This document shows, one piece after another, positions 38,227 to 49,600 of a stretch of DNA of 64,000 nucleotides. The position numbers and the translations under genes are program-made. Every line of letters starts with the position of its first letter. The stretch's first letter is position 1. Source of the DNA: Neocallimastix lanati (nom. inval.) (Eukaryota; Neocallimastigomycota; Neocallimastigomycetes; Neocallimastigales; Neocallimastigaceae); contig JACVTC010000068.1 in NCBI GenBank assembly GCA_016946835.1, positions 122,501 to 186,500 on the forward strand, written 5' to 3'. The notes beneath the pieces were generated by a model that saw only the letters and a program-made list of their open reading frames with translations, was not told where the DNA came from and ran no database searches.

Positions 38227-38609
38227 CTCTTGAGTTCTCTTTGAGAAATCAAGAGTTATTATTATAATGATTATAATATAATAATTATAATATAATAATA
38301 ACGATATTAAATATTTATATTTCTTATTTAATAAAGATAGTTTAATAATATAATAAATTTTAAAATAAAAATAAAATAAATAAAAGTTTTTCCTTGTAAC
38401 AAATCCGTGTAACCTTTGGAATTTGTTTATTATAATTAAGTTATAATAAACTCTTCGATATTTAAATAAGTATTAATTTCTTATTTTATTTTTCTTATTT
38501 TATTTTTCTCAATTTAATAATAAATTTTATAAAGTTATTATTAAGTTGCAGTTAATAATTTAATTATAATTAATTTTATAATTAAATTATTGCATTATGA
38601 TACGTTACA

Positions 38610-39231
38610 GAATTATATACAATAAAATTGTTGAAAATAAAGTTTAATATTATTCTTATTTTATTATTAATTATATTGTTATACAAATTTATATAGTAAA
38701 TTTTATTAAGTAATTTTATGTATATAAAATGTGGCTCGCTACATTACAAATATTTTTGTAATACATTTATGATCTATGTAACATTATTATTAAGATATAT
38801 TAAAATGTATATTATATTATTTTTAAATAAATAAAGTTAATAAAGTAATTTAAATTGATCAATTTCCATTTAATTTTCATCAAAATATCAAATTGGTGAC
38901 TTAATAATTAAAATATTTTAATTATTAAATAAATAATTATCATGTCATATTATAGAACTAAATTATTAATTAAACCAAAATAAGAACCAATAATAATAAG
39001 AATAGAAAAATTATAAAAGAAGAGTTCTTAAATAGAAAAAAAAATGAGATAGTTTGAAAAAAAAAGGTAGTTTTAGTTAATTATTGAAGATTGTAATTGT
39101 GATATTATTGAAAATAAAAAAAAAAAAAAAAAAAAAAATTCATATTTATTTTTACTAATACATATTCTGTTAAAAAAAAAAAAATTTAAATTATATTCAA
39201 ATATTAATTTTAAATTCAAAAAGAAGACAAA
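38610..39231. other. A/T-rich region upstream of small secreted gene
   Basis: No gene is seen. A-tracts near 39,116-39,138 and 39,173-39,183 and the A-rich leader AAAAAGAAGACAAA just before the ATG at 39,232 resemble the leader of the esterase gene. Confidence 0.5.
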
Positions 39232-39558
39232 ATGAAATTATCAAATTTATTACTTGTAGCACTCAATGCTCTTTTCGTGTACTCAAAAACAATTAGCCCT
39301 GAAGCTACTGCCGATGTTGAAGGTACAAATGAAGCCGATATTGAAAATATCAATAACCAAAGTATGAATTCAATAATTTTTACAAAAGAAGATATGGAAA
39401 TCTTTATCAAGCTACTGTGTTCACAGGCAGCAGCTTCTACTGTACGGAGTGCTATAGTAACGGATACGCAATACCAGTCTGCTACCAGAAGAGCCAATGT
39501 TATTATTGCAAGAGCAAATATGATGGCGATGTTGAATACTGTAAATATAAGGGGCTAA
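39232..39558 (+). CDS. Small putative secreted protein, 108 residues
   Basis: An open frame with host-like codon use in an otherwise A/T-only stretch. Residues 1-19 (MKLSNLLLVALNALFVYSK) are a convincing signal peptide. The mature part is acidic at first (PEATADVEGTNEADIENIN) and then Ala/Arg-rich (about 65-108), with a single Cys at 64, so no internal disulfide is possible. An A-rich leader with AAA at -3 to -1 precedes the ATG, as for the esterase. I do not recognise a family. It could be a complete small secreted protein or the surviving front of a longer gene; the frame ends in a plain stop and nothing coding-like follows. Gag-related retroelement sequence begins only 180 nt downstream, so this gene stands at the edge of a repeat block. 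Confidence 0.6.
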   Translation: MKLSNLLLVALNALFVYSKTISPEATADVEGTNEADIENINNQSMNSIIFTKEDMEIFIKLLCSQAAASTVRSAIVTDTQYQSATRRANVIIARANMMAMLNTVNIRG

Positions 39559-39740
39559 GATAAAATAAGATAAAAATATAATTTAAAAAAATAAAAAAAT
39601 AAAATCATGAAATGAAATAATATTTTTATTATGAAGGCAATAAAAGAAAAGTAAAAGAATAACATTAAAAATAAAGTAATAGTTTAATATTAAATTGAAT
39701 AAGAAAATTGAAATAAAAAAATATAAGAATAAATTTTAAA

Positions 39741-41755
39741 GATGAATGTTTTTAAGATATTAAGTATGTTACCATTAATAGAAAATTATAATGATATCAA
39801 TGAATGGATAGAAGAATTAACAAAGTCATTTGAATTATGGGATATAAAAGAACAAGAAAGAAGAAATAGTGATAATATTTTTTATTAACATAATAAAATA
39901 TTATGTTAATAAAAAATATTATTATCACAATTTATACCAATTATATGCATAAAGTTCAATTCAATCAGCATACAAAACTACCCATAATATTATCAATATA
40001 TGTATGTTTTAGCATATATATCATATTAATATTTTGGACGTTTAATAAAATATTGTTTTATTAAATATAAAATTGAAATAAGTAAAAATAATTAGAGGAA
40101 AAGAACAAATATCATTAAAATTTAAAATTTTATGATTATTTTAATATAAAATGTTAAACTAACCCTATTAATTTATAACTTTAAAATTAAATATCATTAA
40201 TTTATTTATTCTGTGTAATTTAAGCCACTCTTATATTATATTTATATTCCATGTTTTATATAAAGCAATATTATTTTATGTAAAGAATGTGTAAATAAAG
40301 AAATTAAGTATATTCTTGATGAATTAAGAGAAAAAAAGAATCAGGTTCCTAGTTTAAAAGAAATAAAAATAGCCTTAGAAGAATATCTAGAAATAACACC
40401 AAAGGTAAAATATTGGAACTTAATTAATTTAAAAATTAATTCAAATGAATCAATTAGTAATTTTAATTATAAATACGAAAGAAAATATGATATTGATAGT
40501 AATATAAAGAAATTAATTACTGCTAATAATTATGTTAATTCAATTAAGTCCAGAATATATCCTTGTTTAAGAATATTAGAAGAAATCAAAGATTTAAATG
40601 AAGCTCTCAAATATGCAGAAAAAGTTGAAAGAATTGAAAAGAAATTAAATTTAAATTTAAATAATATTTATAAGTATAATAAACAAAAATGGAATTATAA
40701 TAATTGCAAAATGAAAATTAAATAGTAAAAAAACAATAAGAATAATAAAATTATATGCTTTAGATGTTGAGTTAGATCATAAAGCTATTAATTGTAGACA
40801 CTCATTTAAAGAATTAGCGGAATTAGAAAGAACTGGAATTTTGGAAATAAATAAAAGAAAAAATTTTATATCTGGAAACCATAATTATAATTATAAATTT
40901 AATTTATATAATAGAAATAAAAGCTATAATAATTATTATCGTTGAAATTATAACTTATATAGTAATATTACTAAAAATCATCATAATATGATTAGTTTTG
41001 GTAAAAAGCATAATGGAAATAGAGAAATTTATAGAAATAATTATAATTTAAATAATAATTTTGATAATAATAATTATAATAATTTAAATAATTATCTAAA
41101 TAAAAGTAATTATGATTTAAATAAAAATTTTGGTACCAATAACAATAATAATAATTTAAATGAGAATATGAATACAAAAAAATATAGAATAAACAATAAT
41201 CATGGTATAAATTATAATATACAAAGAAATAAAGATGTAAATATTAGAAATGAAATTAATTTCAACAATAATTTATATAATTTTGTTGAAAATACGTTTA
41301 ATTCAAATATAGATAATACTCAAGATAATATAATTGGAAATAATATAAATAAAAGCAATAATGGATATAGTAGAAACATAAATTCAGTAGGAAATAATAG
41401 TGGTTTTAATAATAACAATACTAATAACACTGATAATTATTCAAATAACGAAAATAAAAAATTTAATATTAACGAAATGAATTATAATAACAATAATTAC
41501 AATAATAACAATAAATAACAATAATAATAATAATAATAAAATAATAGAAATAAAAAAAAATAAATAATTTAATTATGATGAGGTATTAATAAATAAATAA
41601 ATATATATATAACAATAATTTAAATTAAATTAATTCGAAATTTCAAGATTTCGAATTTCAAAAATTAAAATAACCATTTAATTTTTTTAAAAAAAAAATT
41701 ATTATATTGTTATAGAGACTTCAAGGGACGAAGTCTAATTTAAGTGGGGGCGTCT
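39741..41755 (+). mobile_element. Gag remnant with Asn-rich tail (Ty3/gypsy-like)
   Basis: Coding-like plus-strand pieces resemble the Gag of element C. The N-terminal part (39,741-39,887) has LIENYNDINEWIEELTKSF. The middle part (about 40,290-40,690) has PSLKEIKIALEEYLEI and FNYKYERKYDID, comparable with PTLEQMRDALLKTYKL and FNQKYLKLYNDL in C. A CCHC-like zinc-knuckle remnant is near 40,760, and an Asn-rich tail like C's runs from 40,988 to 41,515. No pol follows; instead there is a purine tract TAAGTGGGGGCG (41,741-41,752) and an LTR. It is broken, with several breaks. The superfamily is inferred from the Gag comparison only. Confidence 0.62.
39869..39928. repeat. 60-nt hairpin
   Basis: Arms 39,869-39,894 and 39,900-39,928 pair perfectly apart from a three-base gap, with a five-base loop. 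The arms start GTGATAATA and end ATTATCAC. It overlaps the end of the first Gag piece and could be one end of, or a complete, tiny insertion. Confidence 0.85.
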
Positions 41756-42199
41756 TGATACATGACCACTATAAATATGATATTTAGGTTGATTCTTTAG
41801 GTTAAAGAAATACTTTAATATTATTGGTCAGTAATAATTTTATAGTAATATATTTAATTTTATAATAATAATTTTAAACGGGGAATTCTTTTATTTATAA
41901 GTTTATACTTATGATACATTAATTCACATAAATAGCTATTTTTATATTTTATTTAGTATAGTTAAAAAGAGATATGATATATATTTGAGATAATTAATTA
42001 TATTATTTATATTAATAACAATATTAATAATTAATAATAAATAAAGAGAATATTAAAAAGATATATTTATTATTTTATTTTGTACTATTGTATGTGTTAT
42101 TTCTATTTAATATTAGAATATATTATTTTGTCATAATTCCTTATTGTCATTGCCCATAAATAAATATTAATTTAGATACATAAATAAAATATCGTATCA
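41756..42199 (+). repeat. 444-bp LTR
   Basis: Begins TGATACATGACC directly after the purine tract and ends TATCGTATCA, giving perfect 6-bp inverted ends TGATAC/GTATCA. It is the 3' LTR of the Gag remnant; no matching 5' copy was found upstream. Confidence 0.6.
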
Positions 42200-43079
42200 G
42201 TTATTGTAAAAGGAAGGTTTATTATTAACTAAAATAACGAATAATAATTAATTTTAAAGGCTAAGATAACTTAACACCTCTCTATTGGAATTTTTAATAA
42301 TAAACACTAGAATTAATTAATTATTTATTCTTATTACTCTAGAATATAGCGCAGCCCTATATAACTCTATTTGTTATTAGTTACTGGGCTTACACAGGGT
42401 AAATTTATTTATTTAATAATTATATTTTTATTTATTAATATTAATATTTATTTTAACAATTTACGTTAATATTAACGCTAGCGCGTTACAGTTACAAGTT
42501 CAATTATTATTTATACATGTTAATAATTTTATGATTGGTAAATAATTTAATTTAACTCAGTTTACTAATCACTAAATAAAAATATATATTTAACTAAATA
42601 TTTAACTATAAAATAATAAAATTTAATGTACGAAATTTAAGAAAAGATTTTATTTGATTAGCCGAAATTGCTAACTATTTAGAGATACGTTACGTAACCT
42701 AAGAACTATCATTGTATAGGCATGAAGTTACCATGTATCTGTTACAGTTATGAGTTTTTTTGTAAATTAGGTTTATATGTGTGATCTTTATTTAATATAT
42801 TTAATTTATTATAATCAAATATGTATGAATTCTAATATGAATTCAATATTATTATATTTATTCTTAGTAATAGTTTGTATAGAATCAGTAATTATGAATT
42901 AAGAATAATAGGAATAATGAATTAAGAATGGTTTCACATATATTATCATTATAATATATTTATATATATAATTTAATGTGGCTTATTCTTATAATATTTA
43001 TATATTTACATTATGTATATTTATCAATACATCACGTATTTCATATGTAAATTAATTTGTATTAATTTACAGTTCTAAA
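42200..43079. other. Unresolved A/T-rich, LTR-like debris
   Basis: No coding sequence. Several GTTACA endings (near 42,489 and 42,750) and a short palindrome GGTTACGTAAC-type sequence near 42,689 suggest broken LTR ends, but no complete LTR can be delimited. Confidence 0.35.
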
Positions 43080-44887
43080 TGATAAAGTACGCCTATAGGT
43101 TCAAGTTCTTTTGTTGGGAGAAGTTTTATTTAAGTAGTTATTTAATTATAAAATTTATTTTATTTATTATTTAAAAATAATTATAAAATTAATTAATACA
43201 TGTATTTAATATTTATCTTGAAAATATAAAGAATTATAATATAAATTTGGCATAAAACTGTGCTGCAAAGAATAATTATAAAGAATTATTCTTGTTTTTA
43301 TATTTGAAATTCATAATAAACTATTTAATTAATTCTTTTAGAATAACTATTAAGTATTTAAACTATTTAATATAAAGTATAATATATAAAATAAAATATA
43401 AAATAATAATAAAATATTAATAAAAATATAAATTTATTATAAAAATATAAAATATTAATATAAAATAATAATTATTAAAAATAATTAAAAATATAATAAA
43501 ATAAAATATCAATATAAAAATAATAAAAATAATAAAAAGAAATTTATAAATTATTTCAATTTTAACATAACATAAAATTTAAGTAATAAATTTTATGTTT
43601 ACATTAATTTTTATGTTCTTTCATAATTTTATGTCTTTACATAATTTTAATTTTATCACGTTATTTACGATCACGTTTTATTTATGTCACGAATTTGCAA
43701 ATGATTTATTAATTTATTTTTATGTAATTATTAATAAAATAATTTTATAAAAATAAGAAAAATGAAATTAAAATAAAATTTGAAATTACTTTTATTGAAA
43801 TTAGTAACTTCACAATTAGAAAATAATAAATAAGAAATTATAATAAATTAAAACTTTAAAATAAAATATTCGTTTAAAAACGAATATATTAAATTAATAA
43901 AATAAATAAATAAAGTTAATAAAAAATGGGCTTTGACCTTAAAAGTCCATAACTCCTCAAATCGCCGTGATAGAGAGTTAAAAATAGGCGCATCCGATAG
44001 GTTGCGAAGAGAAAAATAATTTTGTCATCATACGAGGTCTCAAAGCCTCCTAGATGTCGAGATATTTACATTTAAAGTTTAAGGGTATTAATTAAAATTA
44101 ATTAAAATTTTTAATAATTATTTTTATTATAATTTAATTATTAAAATATAAATAACATATATCAAATATAAAATATACCCTTATTAGATTAGGATATTAA
44201 TTACAAAATAACTAATATTTTATTTTTTATAATTATCTAGATAATACTAAAGAAAACTTAAAACAAAATAAACAAGGGATCCAATTTATCATTAAATAAT
44301 TAAAATAAAAATTTATTTAGATTAGGAATTAATAATAGAAATAAAATGTAAACAATTATAAGCCATGTAAACATAGTTTAGGAAAAATATAAATAGTTTA
44401 GTTTTTATTTTAAATTAATCTTTGAAAAAGATTATTGACAAATTATCTCTGACAATTTATCTCTAAAATTCTTTAATTGAAAATTTTATTATAGAAAATA
44501 TATTTAAGACTTTCTATTTTATAAAAATTGTATTAAACTTTTTATTATTAAACTTTTATATCAATAAATAATAAATGAAATTATTTTAATTTTAAAAAAA
44601 ACAAAGTTTCTTTATTTTACATTAATTATGTGTTACCAAATAAAATTTATGTGAATTATTTATTCGGATTGTATTCTAATTAAATAATCTATTGATTCAT
44701 AAAATAATTATTTTGTTTTAATAATAAAAGAACCCTAACCAAATAACAAATAAAATACACAGCAAAAATTTTTCTAACCTAGTTATTCTAATCTTTAGTC
44801 CGTGTAACCTTGTATACGTATCCCAATCAGACTAAGTCTCTTTACAAATTTATTAATAATTAAAGTTTTTATTTACGTTTTATATCA
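43080..44887 (-). repeat. Older solo LTR of the element C family, interrupted
   Basis: From 43,080 the sequence TGATAAAGTACGCC onwards matches the LTRs of element C up to 43,745, and the match resumes at 44,847 and ends TTTATATCA at 44,887. The copy is visibly more diverged from C's two LTRs than they are from each other. A 1.1-kb insertion lies between the halves. No internal element sequence adjoins it, so it is a solo LTR. Confidence 0.85.
43746..44846 (+). repeat. 1.1-kb LTR-like insertion
   Basis: Inserted into the C-family solo LTR with AATTT present on both sides (43,741-43,745 and 44,847-44,851), a 5-bp target duplication. It ends TCTCTTTACA. It has a TATA-like AAATATAAATAG (44,386-44,397) in plus orientation and shares TCCGTGTAACCTT with the LTR near 38.4 kb. 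A G+C-richer block at about 43,928-44,085 resembles one in the 28-30 kb LTR. It has no coding sequence, so it reads as a solo LTR of that family. Confidence 0.6.
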
Positions 44888-45059
44888 TAAATAATTTATA
44901 ATTTCTGACAAGTTTCATTACATTAACCAATAAGATTTCACTAATTATTTCTAACCTAATTTTCACTAAATTATGGTATTTATGGTGGTACCTTATCAAA
45001 TGATACGGGGTGTCATTAAATACCTTGTATTTCCTATTAAATATTCTTATTAATATTAC

Positions 45060-45494
45060 TGATAAACAAATTATAATAATAAATATAAAATGTTTATGCT
45101 GAAAGTTGTCTTTTAGTTCTTAACGTTAGATAAGAAGTTTTTAACAACTTTTATTAATAAAAATTTATTTGTTTATTTTATTATATAAAAATAAACTTTT
45201 TATTAACACAAAACTATTTTTAATAAATAATTAAATAAAATTAATTATTTTATATTTTAGTTATATTCTCTTTAATATAACTAAAAAAATATATTTTTGT
45301 TTATGTATTTATTTTATTTATTATAAAATAACATACAACTGGACTTTTATTATTTATTTTCTCTTTTTCTTTTTTTTTAATAAAGTCTACTTTTCTAAAT
45401 TATTTCTTAATTAAATTTTTATACTATAATTTTCATAATAATTTAAGTTTATAATATTAATATAATAATACAATAATAATTTATAAATAGTAAT
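45060..45494 (-). repeat. 3' LTR of element D, distal part
   Basis: Matches 56,816 onward of the 5' LTR almost base for base until it is cut at 45,494 by element C. Confidence 0.92.
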
Positions 45495-46188
45495 TGATAA
45501 AGTACGCCTTTGGTTCAAGTTCTCTTGTTGGGAGAAGTTTTATAAAATTGTTATTTAATTATAAAATTTATTTATTTATTTAAAAATAATTATAAAATTA
45601 ATTAATACATGTATTTAATATTTATCTTGAAAATATAAAATAATTATAATATAAATTTGGCATAAAATTGTGCTGCAAAGAATAATTATAAAGAATTATT
45701 CTTGTTTTTATATTTGAAATTCATAATAAACTATTTAATTAATTAATTAATTCTTTTAGAGTAACTATTAAGTATTTAAAGTATTTAATATAAAAGTATA
45801 AAATAAAATATAAAATATTCATAAAATATTAATAAAAATATAAATTTATTATAATTAAATATTAATATAAAATAATAATTATTAAAATAATTAAAAATAT
45901 AATAAAATAAAATATTAAATATAAAAATAATAAAAATAATAAAAAGAAATTTATAAATTATTTCAATTTTAACATAACATAAAATTTATTACATAAATTT
46001 TTTGTTTACATTAATTTTTATGTTCTTTCATAATTTTATGTCTTTACATAATTTTAATTTTCTCACGTTATTTTCGATCACGTTTTATTTATATCACGAG
46101 TTTGCAAATGATTTATTAATTTATTTTTATGTAATTATTAATAAAATAATTTATTAATAATTAAAGTTTTTATTTACGTTTTATATCA
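45495..46188 (-). repeat. 3' LTR of element C
   Basis: 694 bp, minus-strand ends TGATATAAAACG and GTACTTTATCA. Nearly identical to 52,432-53,128, with only a few clustered differences. Confidence 0.95.
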
Positions 46189-46210
46189 TTCGTCCCTTCT
46201 TTAGTTACAA

Positions 46211-46615
46211 CTATGGTATAGTTGTTGAATTAAATTTTATTATATTTTTAAATAGTACTGGTCTTTCCAAAGGTAGTTTTGTATTTGGATCTACTAATTT
46301 TACTGTATTAAATTGTTTTCCTGTAACTTCAACTGATTCTACAAAATAAGGGTCATAAATGACTTTTTGCATAAATTCAGTAAGATTTAAAATTTCTTCA
46401 TCAATAATTTCATTATTATTTCCATTTTCTTTAATATTATTATTATTATTAATAGGATTAATAGTATTAATATAATATATATTATAAGTAATATTATTAT
46501 ATTCTTGACTTTTGTTGTGTAGTATATTATCAATATGTTTTATTGTATTAATTTTCAATTGATTTATTTGTTCTTTTAATTGACATAGATCGTTAAAATT
46601 ATGTTTTTCGTACAT
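46211..46615 (-). pseudogene. Integrase C-terminal-like frame of element C
   Basis: A 134-residue open frame ending 22 nt before the 3' LTR. Its last part (DPYFVESVEVTGKQFNTVKL, then LERPVLFKNIIKF) matches the C-terminal segment of Ty3/gypsy integrases; compare LEPYFTGPFRVVKLQFNTAT in element F. The first part is Asn-rich and unrecognised. It is treated as a fossil part of C. Confidence 0.7.
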
Positions 46616-46636
46616 AGAAGAATTACCTTGGTTATA

Positions 46637-49600
46637 TTATAATATATAGGAATTTATATTAGCTAATATATTAGAATGATATTTATTTATATTTCTTTTT
46701 AATTGAAGTAACTGAATCAAAAATATTTTTAATTTATTCTGATTTAATTTTAAGTTATTGAATTTTATATTGAGCCATATATTTGGATTATATTGTAATT
46801 TATTGGAATCCATATTGTCATTAAAAAGATAAAAAATTTTTGAAAATTTCCAATTGTCTATATACCACCATTTTTCCCGCAATTTTTGAAATATGAAATT
46901 TTTGAAATTAAAATTTTTCTTAATTTTTAGACTTGAAATTTTTTTATTATTTGATGTTTTAATATGTGGCGTAGTTGAATCCTTTAATTTATTATTTTCT
47001 TTATTATTATTTTTAATATCCTGTTTATTTTCATTAATTTTTATTCGGAATAAGGAGTCCGCTATGTAATTTCTTTTTCCCGGTTCATAGAGTATTTTAA
47101 TTCTTAACGTACTTATTGTTATACACCGTCGGATGTGGCGTATATTATTAGGTTCTTTATTACTGAATAGTCCCATTAGTGTCTTATGATCAGTATATAG
47201 GAGTGTTTCAATTTTATTGTAACTATCTTGGTGTGTATTTTCCCGTATATCAGGAACATTCTTTCGTAACAGTTTGTAGAGTGGTGCAGCAATCATAGCA
47301 ACGCTATTCATAATTTTTCTATAATAACCTACAGAACCCAAGAAAGATCTAAGTTCTGAGATATTTTCAGGTTTCAACCATTTAGCTACAGCATTGACTT
47401 TTGAATTTATGGTTTTGAGGCCGTTATTAGATACTACATGGCCGAGTAGTTCTACCTCCTCCTTGAAGAAGCAACATTTTTCAATGTTGATTTTAACTTC
47501 ATATTTACAAAATATTTCGGAAACTTGTTTAAGGTGTACAAGATGTTCTTCAAAAGAATTTGAAAATATGAGAATATCATCGAGAAAAACAAAAACACAT
47601 TTACCTAATAAATCGAAAAGAATACGATTCATTTCTCTCTGGAATGTGGCTGGAGCACCAGTTAGACCGAATGGCATAACTTTGTATACGAAATTTCCAT
47701 ATTTGGTAGTAAAACTTGTAAGATCAATACTATCTTCCGCCATACGTATTTGATGATACCCCGAAAATAAATCCAGAGTAGAGAATATTATAGCACCATC
47801 TAATGAACTAAAAATTTCATCAATATTTGGAAGTGAATAAGAATCAGGAACAGTCATTGCGTTTAATTTCCTGTAATCAGTGCAAAGTCTCCATTTACCA
47901 TTCTTTTTCATAACAAGTACAATTGGTGAAGACCAAGCAGAATAAGAAGGAACAATTAAGCCTTTATTAATAAGTTTAACAAGTTCAGCTTTTAATGCAT
48001 CCGATTTAAGCCTATTAAGTTTATAAAATCTACTCTTAAAAGGAACAGCATTTTGAAATAACTGGATATGATGAGGTTTTAGTTTTGAGGGAGAAAGTTG
48101 CTCAGACGAAGTGGCAACGATATCAATGAAATCCATTAAAAGTTTAGATATATTTGGTTTAAAAGGACCTTCGATTTTTGATTGAAAATTTTGAGATTGA
48201 ATATATTCAGTAGGTGAAAGATTTTCTTCTTGTGGCGCATTTTCAATAATTTGTGGCTCAGGTTCAATAATTTGCTTATTTCTTGTATCCGTAGTAAAAT
48301 TATTAGATTTATTAATATTAATATTATCATTATAATTTAAAGTATTAATTAATTTACTAGGATTAATATATTTAACAAAACAACTAATTAATTCGGCTTC
48401 CTGATTTTCTAATAAAGGTGTAATAATATCAAAAGAATCATAGGAAGTAAAACGACATAAAGTTTTAGCCATAGGATGAATAAATAAATAATTATCAGCT
48501 ATAGTTTTAAGACCAATTAGCAAATCAAAATAATTAGTATTATGATCAATAACACAAAAGTTAGCATAAAAGGAATAAGTATTAATAAGAACATTAAGAC
48601 GAATAACTATGGCGTCAGTGACTGTATCATCACCTAAAGCTTCGCAAATACGACCATGGCAAATACCAACAGTTTCGTATTGGCCAGGTAAAGAATTAAA
48701 ATAATCAACTGAAATAAGATTTGAATTGCTACCGGAATCTATGAGCAATTTATTTTCAATATTATCGACAGAGGCTAGAACAATACCTAAGTCGTCTTCT
48801 TTGAAATTGTTATTATTTTTAATTTCATCATATTCATAATTATAGACAAAATTATCCTCTATATTCATAGTACTAGAAATTTTTAATTTTTCTAATTTTA
48901 AATTTTTAATTAAATCAGCTCTTGCTTTGGGAGAAATATCTAATAATTGAGCATATGTAATATCACATTTAGTATTTGCTAAATCTTTCGATAAATTATA
49001 AGGTTCAATAGAATATTTATTAGCTAATAATATATGTTTTTCTATCTTTTCATTTTTATTATTATTATTAGTATCTTCATCATGATCACGTGTATCAGGA
49101 GGATCTTTAATATTAAATCGGACTTTCTTTTTATTGGTCCCAACTTTTAATTCTTTTGGATTAATTAAATTTTTATTAAAATTATTAAGATCATTAGGGT
49201 TAAAATCATCAGTAGAATAATTTAAGTTATTTAATTTTTGATTAGAATTAGAATAATTATTTAAAGTATCATTATTAGTATTTTTAAGATTATTAAATTT
49301 ATTATCAATTAAAATTTTATTATTAAAATCATTAGAATTATTATTAAAAAAATTTTTGTTATTATTAGAATTAATTAATAAACTTTCTTCATTAGTATTC
49401 ATTTTTATAGAATTATTATTATCGGAAATTTTGTTAGAATCATTAATTAAATTAGTATTAGAATTATAGTTTAATTTATTTGAATTATTATTAATTAAAA
49501 TATCAGAATTTTTATTAGTATTAAAAGAATTTAATTCAGAATTATTATTAGAAATATTATTAAATTTATTAGAAATATTATTATTTTTATTAGAATTATT

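Larger units (their letters stand above)
36286..38609 (+). repeat. LTR-derived A/T-rich region
   Basis: Starts TGATAAAGTATGAC after F's purine tract and ends with TGATACGTTACA at 38,609, the same terminal GTTACA as the 27,999 block. Near its end lie GTTAAGATTAGAAAACATT, a TATA box (38,216-38,226) and the conserved AAATCAAGAGTTATTATTATA block (38,245-38,266), which together align well with the minus-strand LTR at 28.3-28.4 kb. At 2.3 kb it is too long for one simple LTR and is probably two adjoining or nested ones. A 12-bp tandem repeat lies at 37,862-37,928. Confidence 0.45.

Noticed and set aside
40992-41177. Tyr-rich minus-strand frame
   Set aside because: Mirror of the Asn-rich tail of the Gag remnant on the other strand.
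45511-45521. GGTTCAAGTTC in the C-family LTR as a possible Pol III B box or tRNA gene
   Set aside because: No A box at a suitable distance and no cloverleaf; the match is imperfect and lies at the LTR end.
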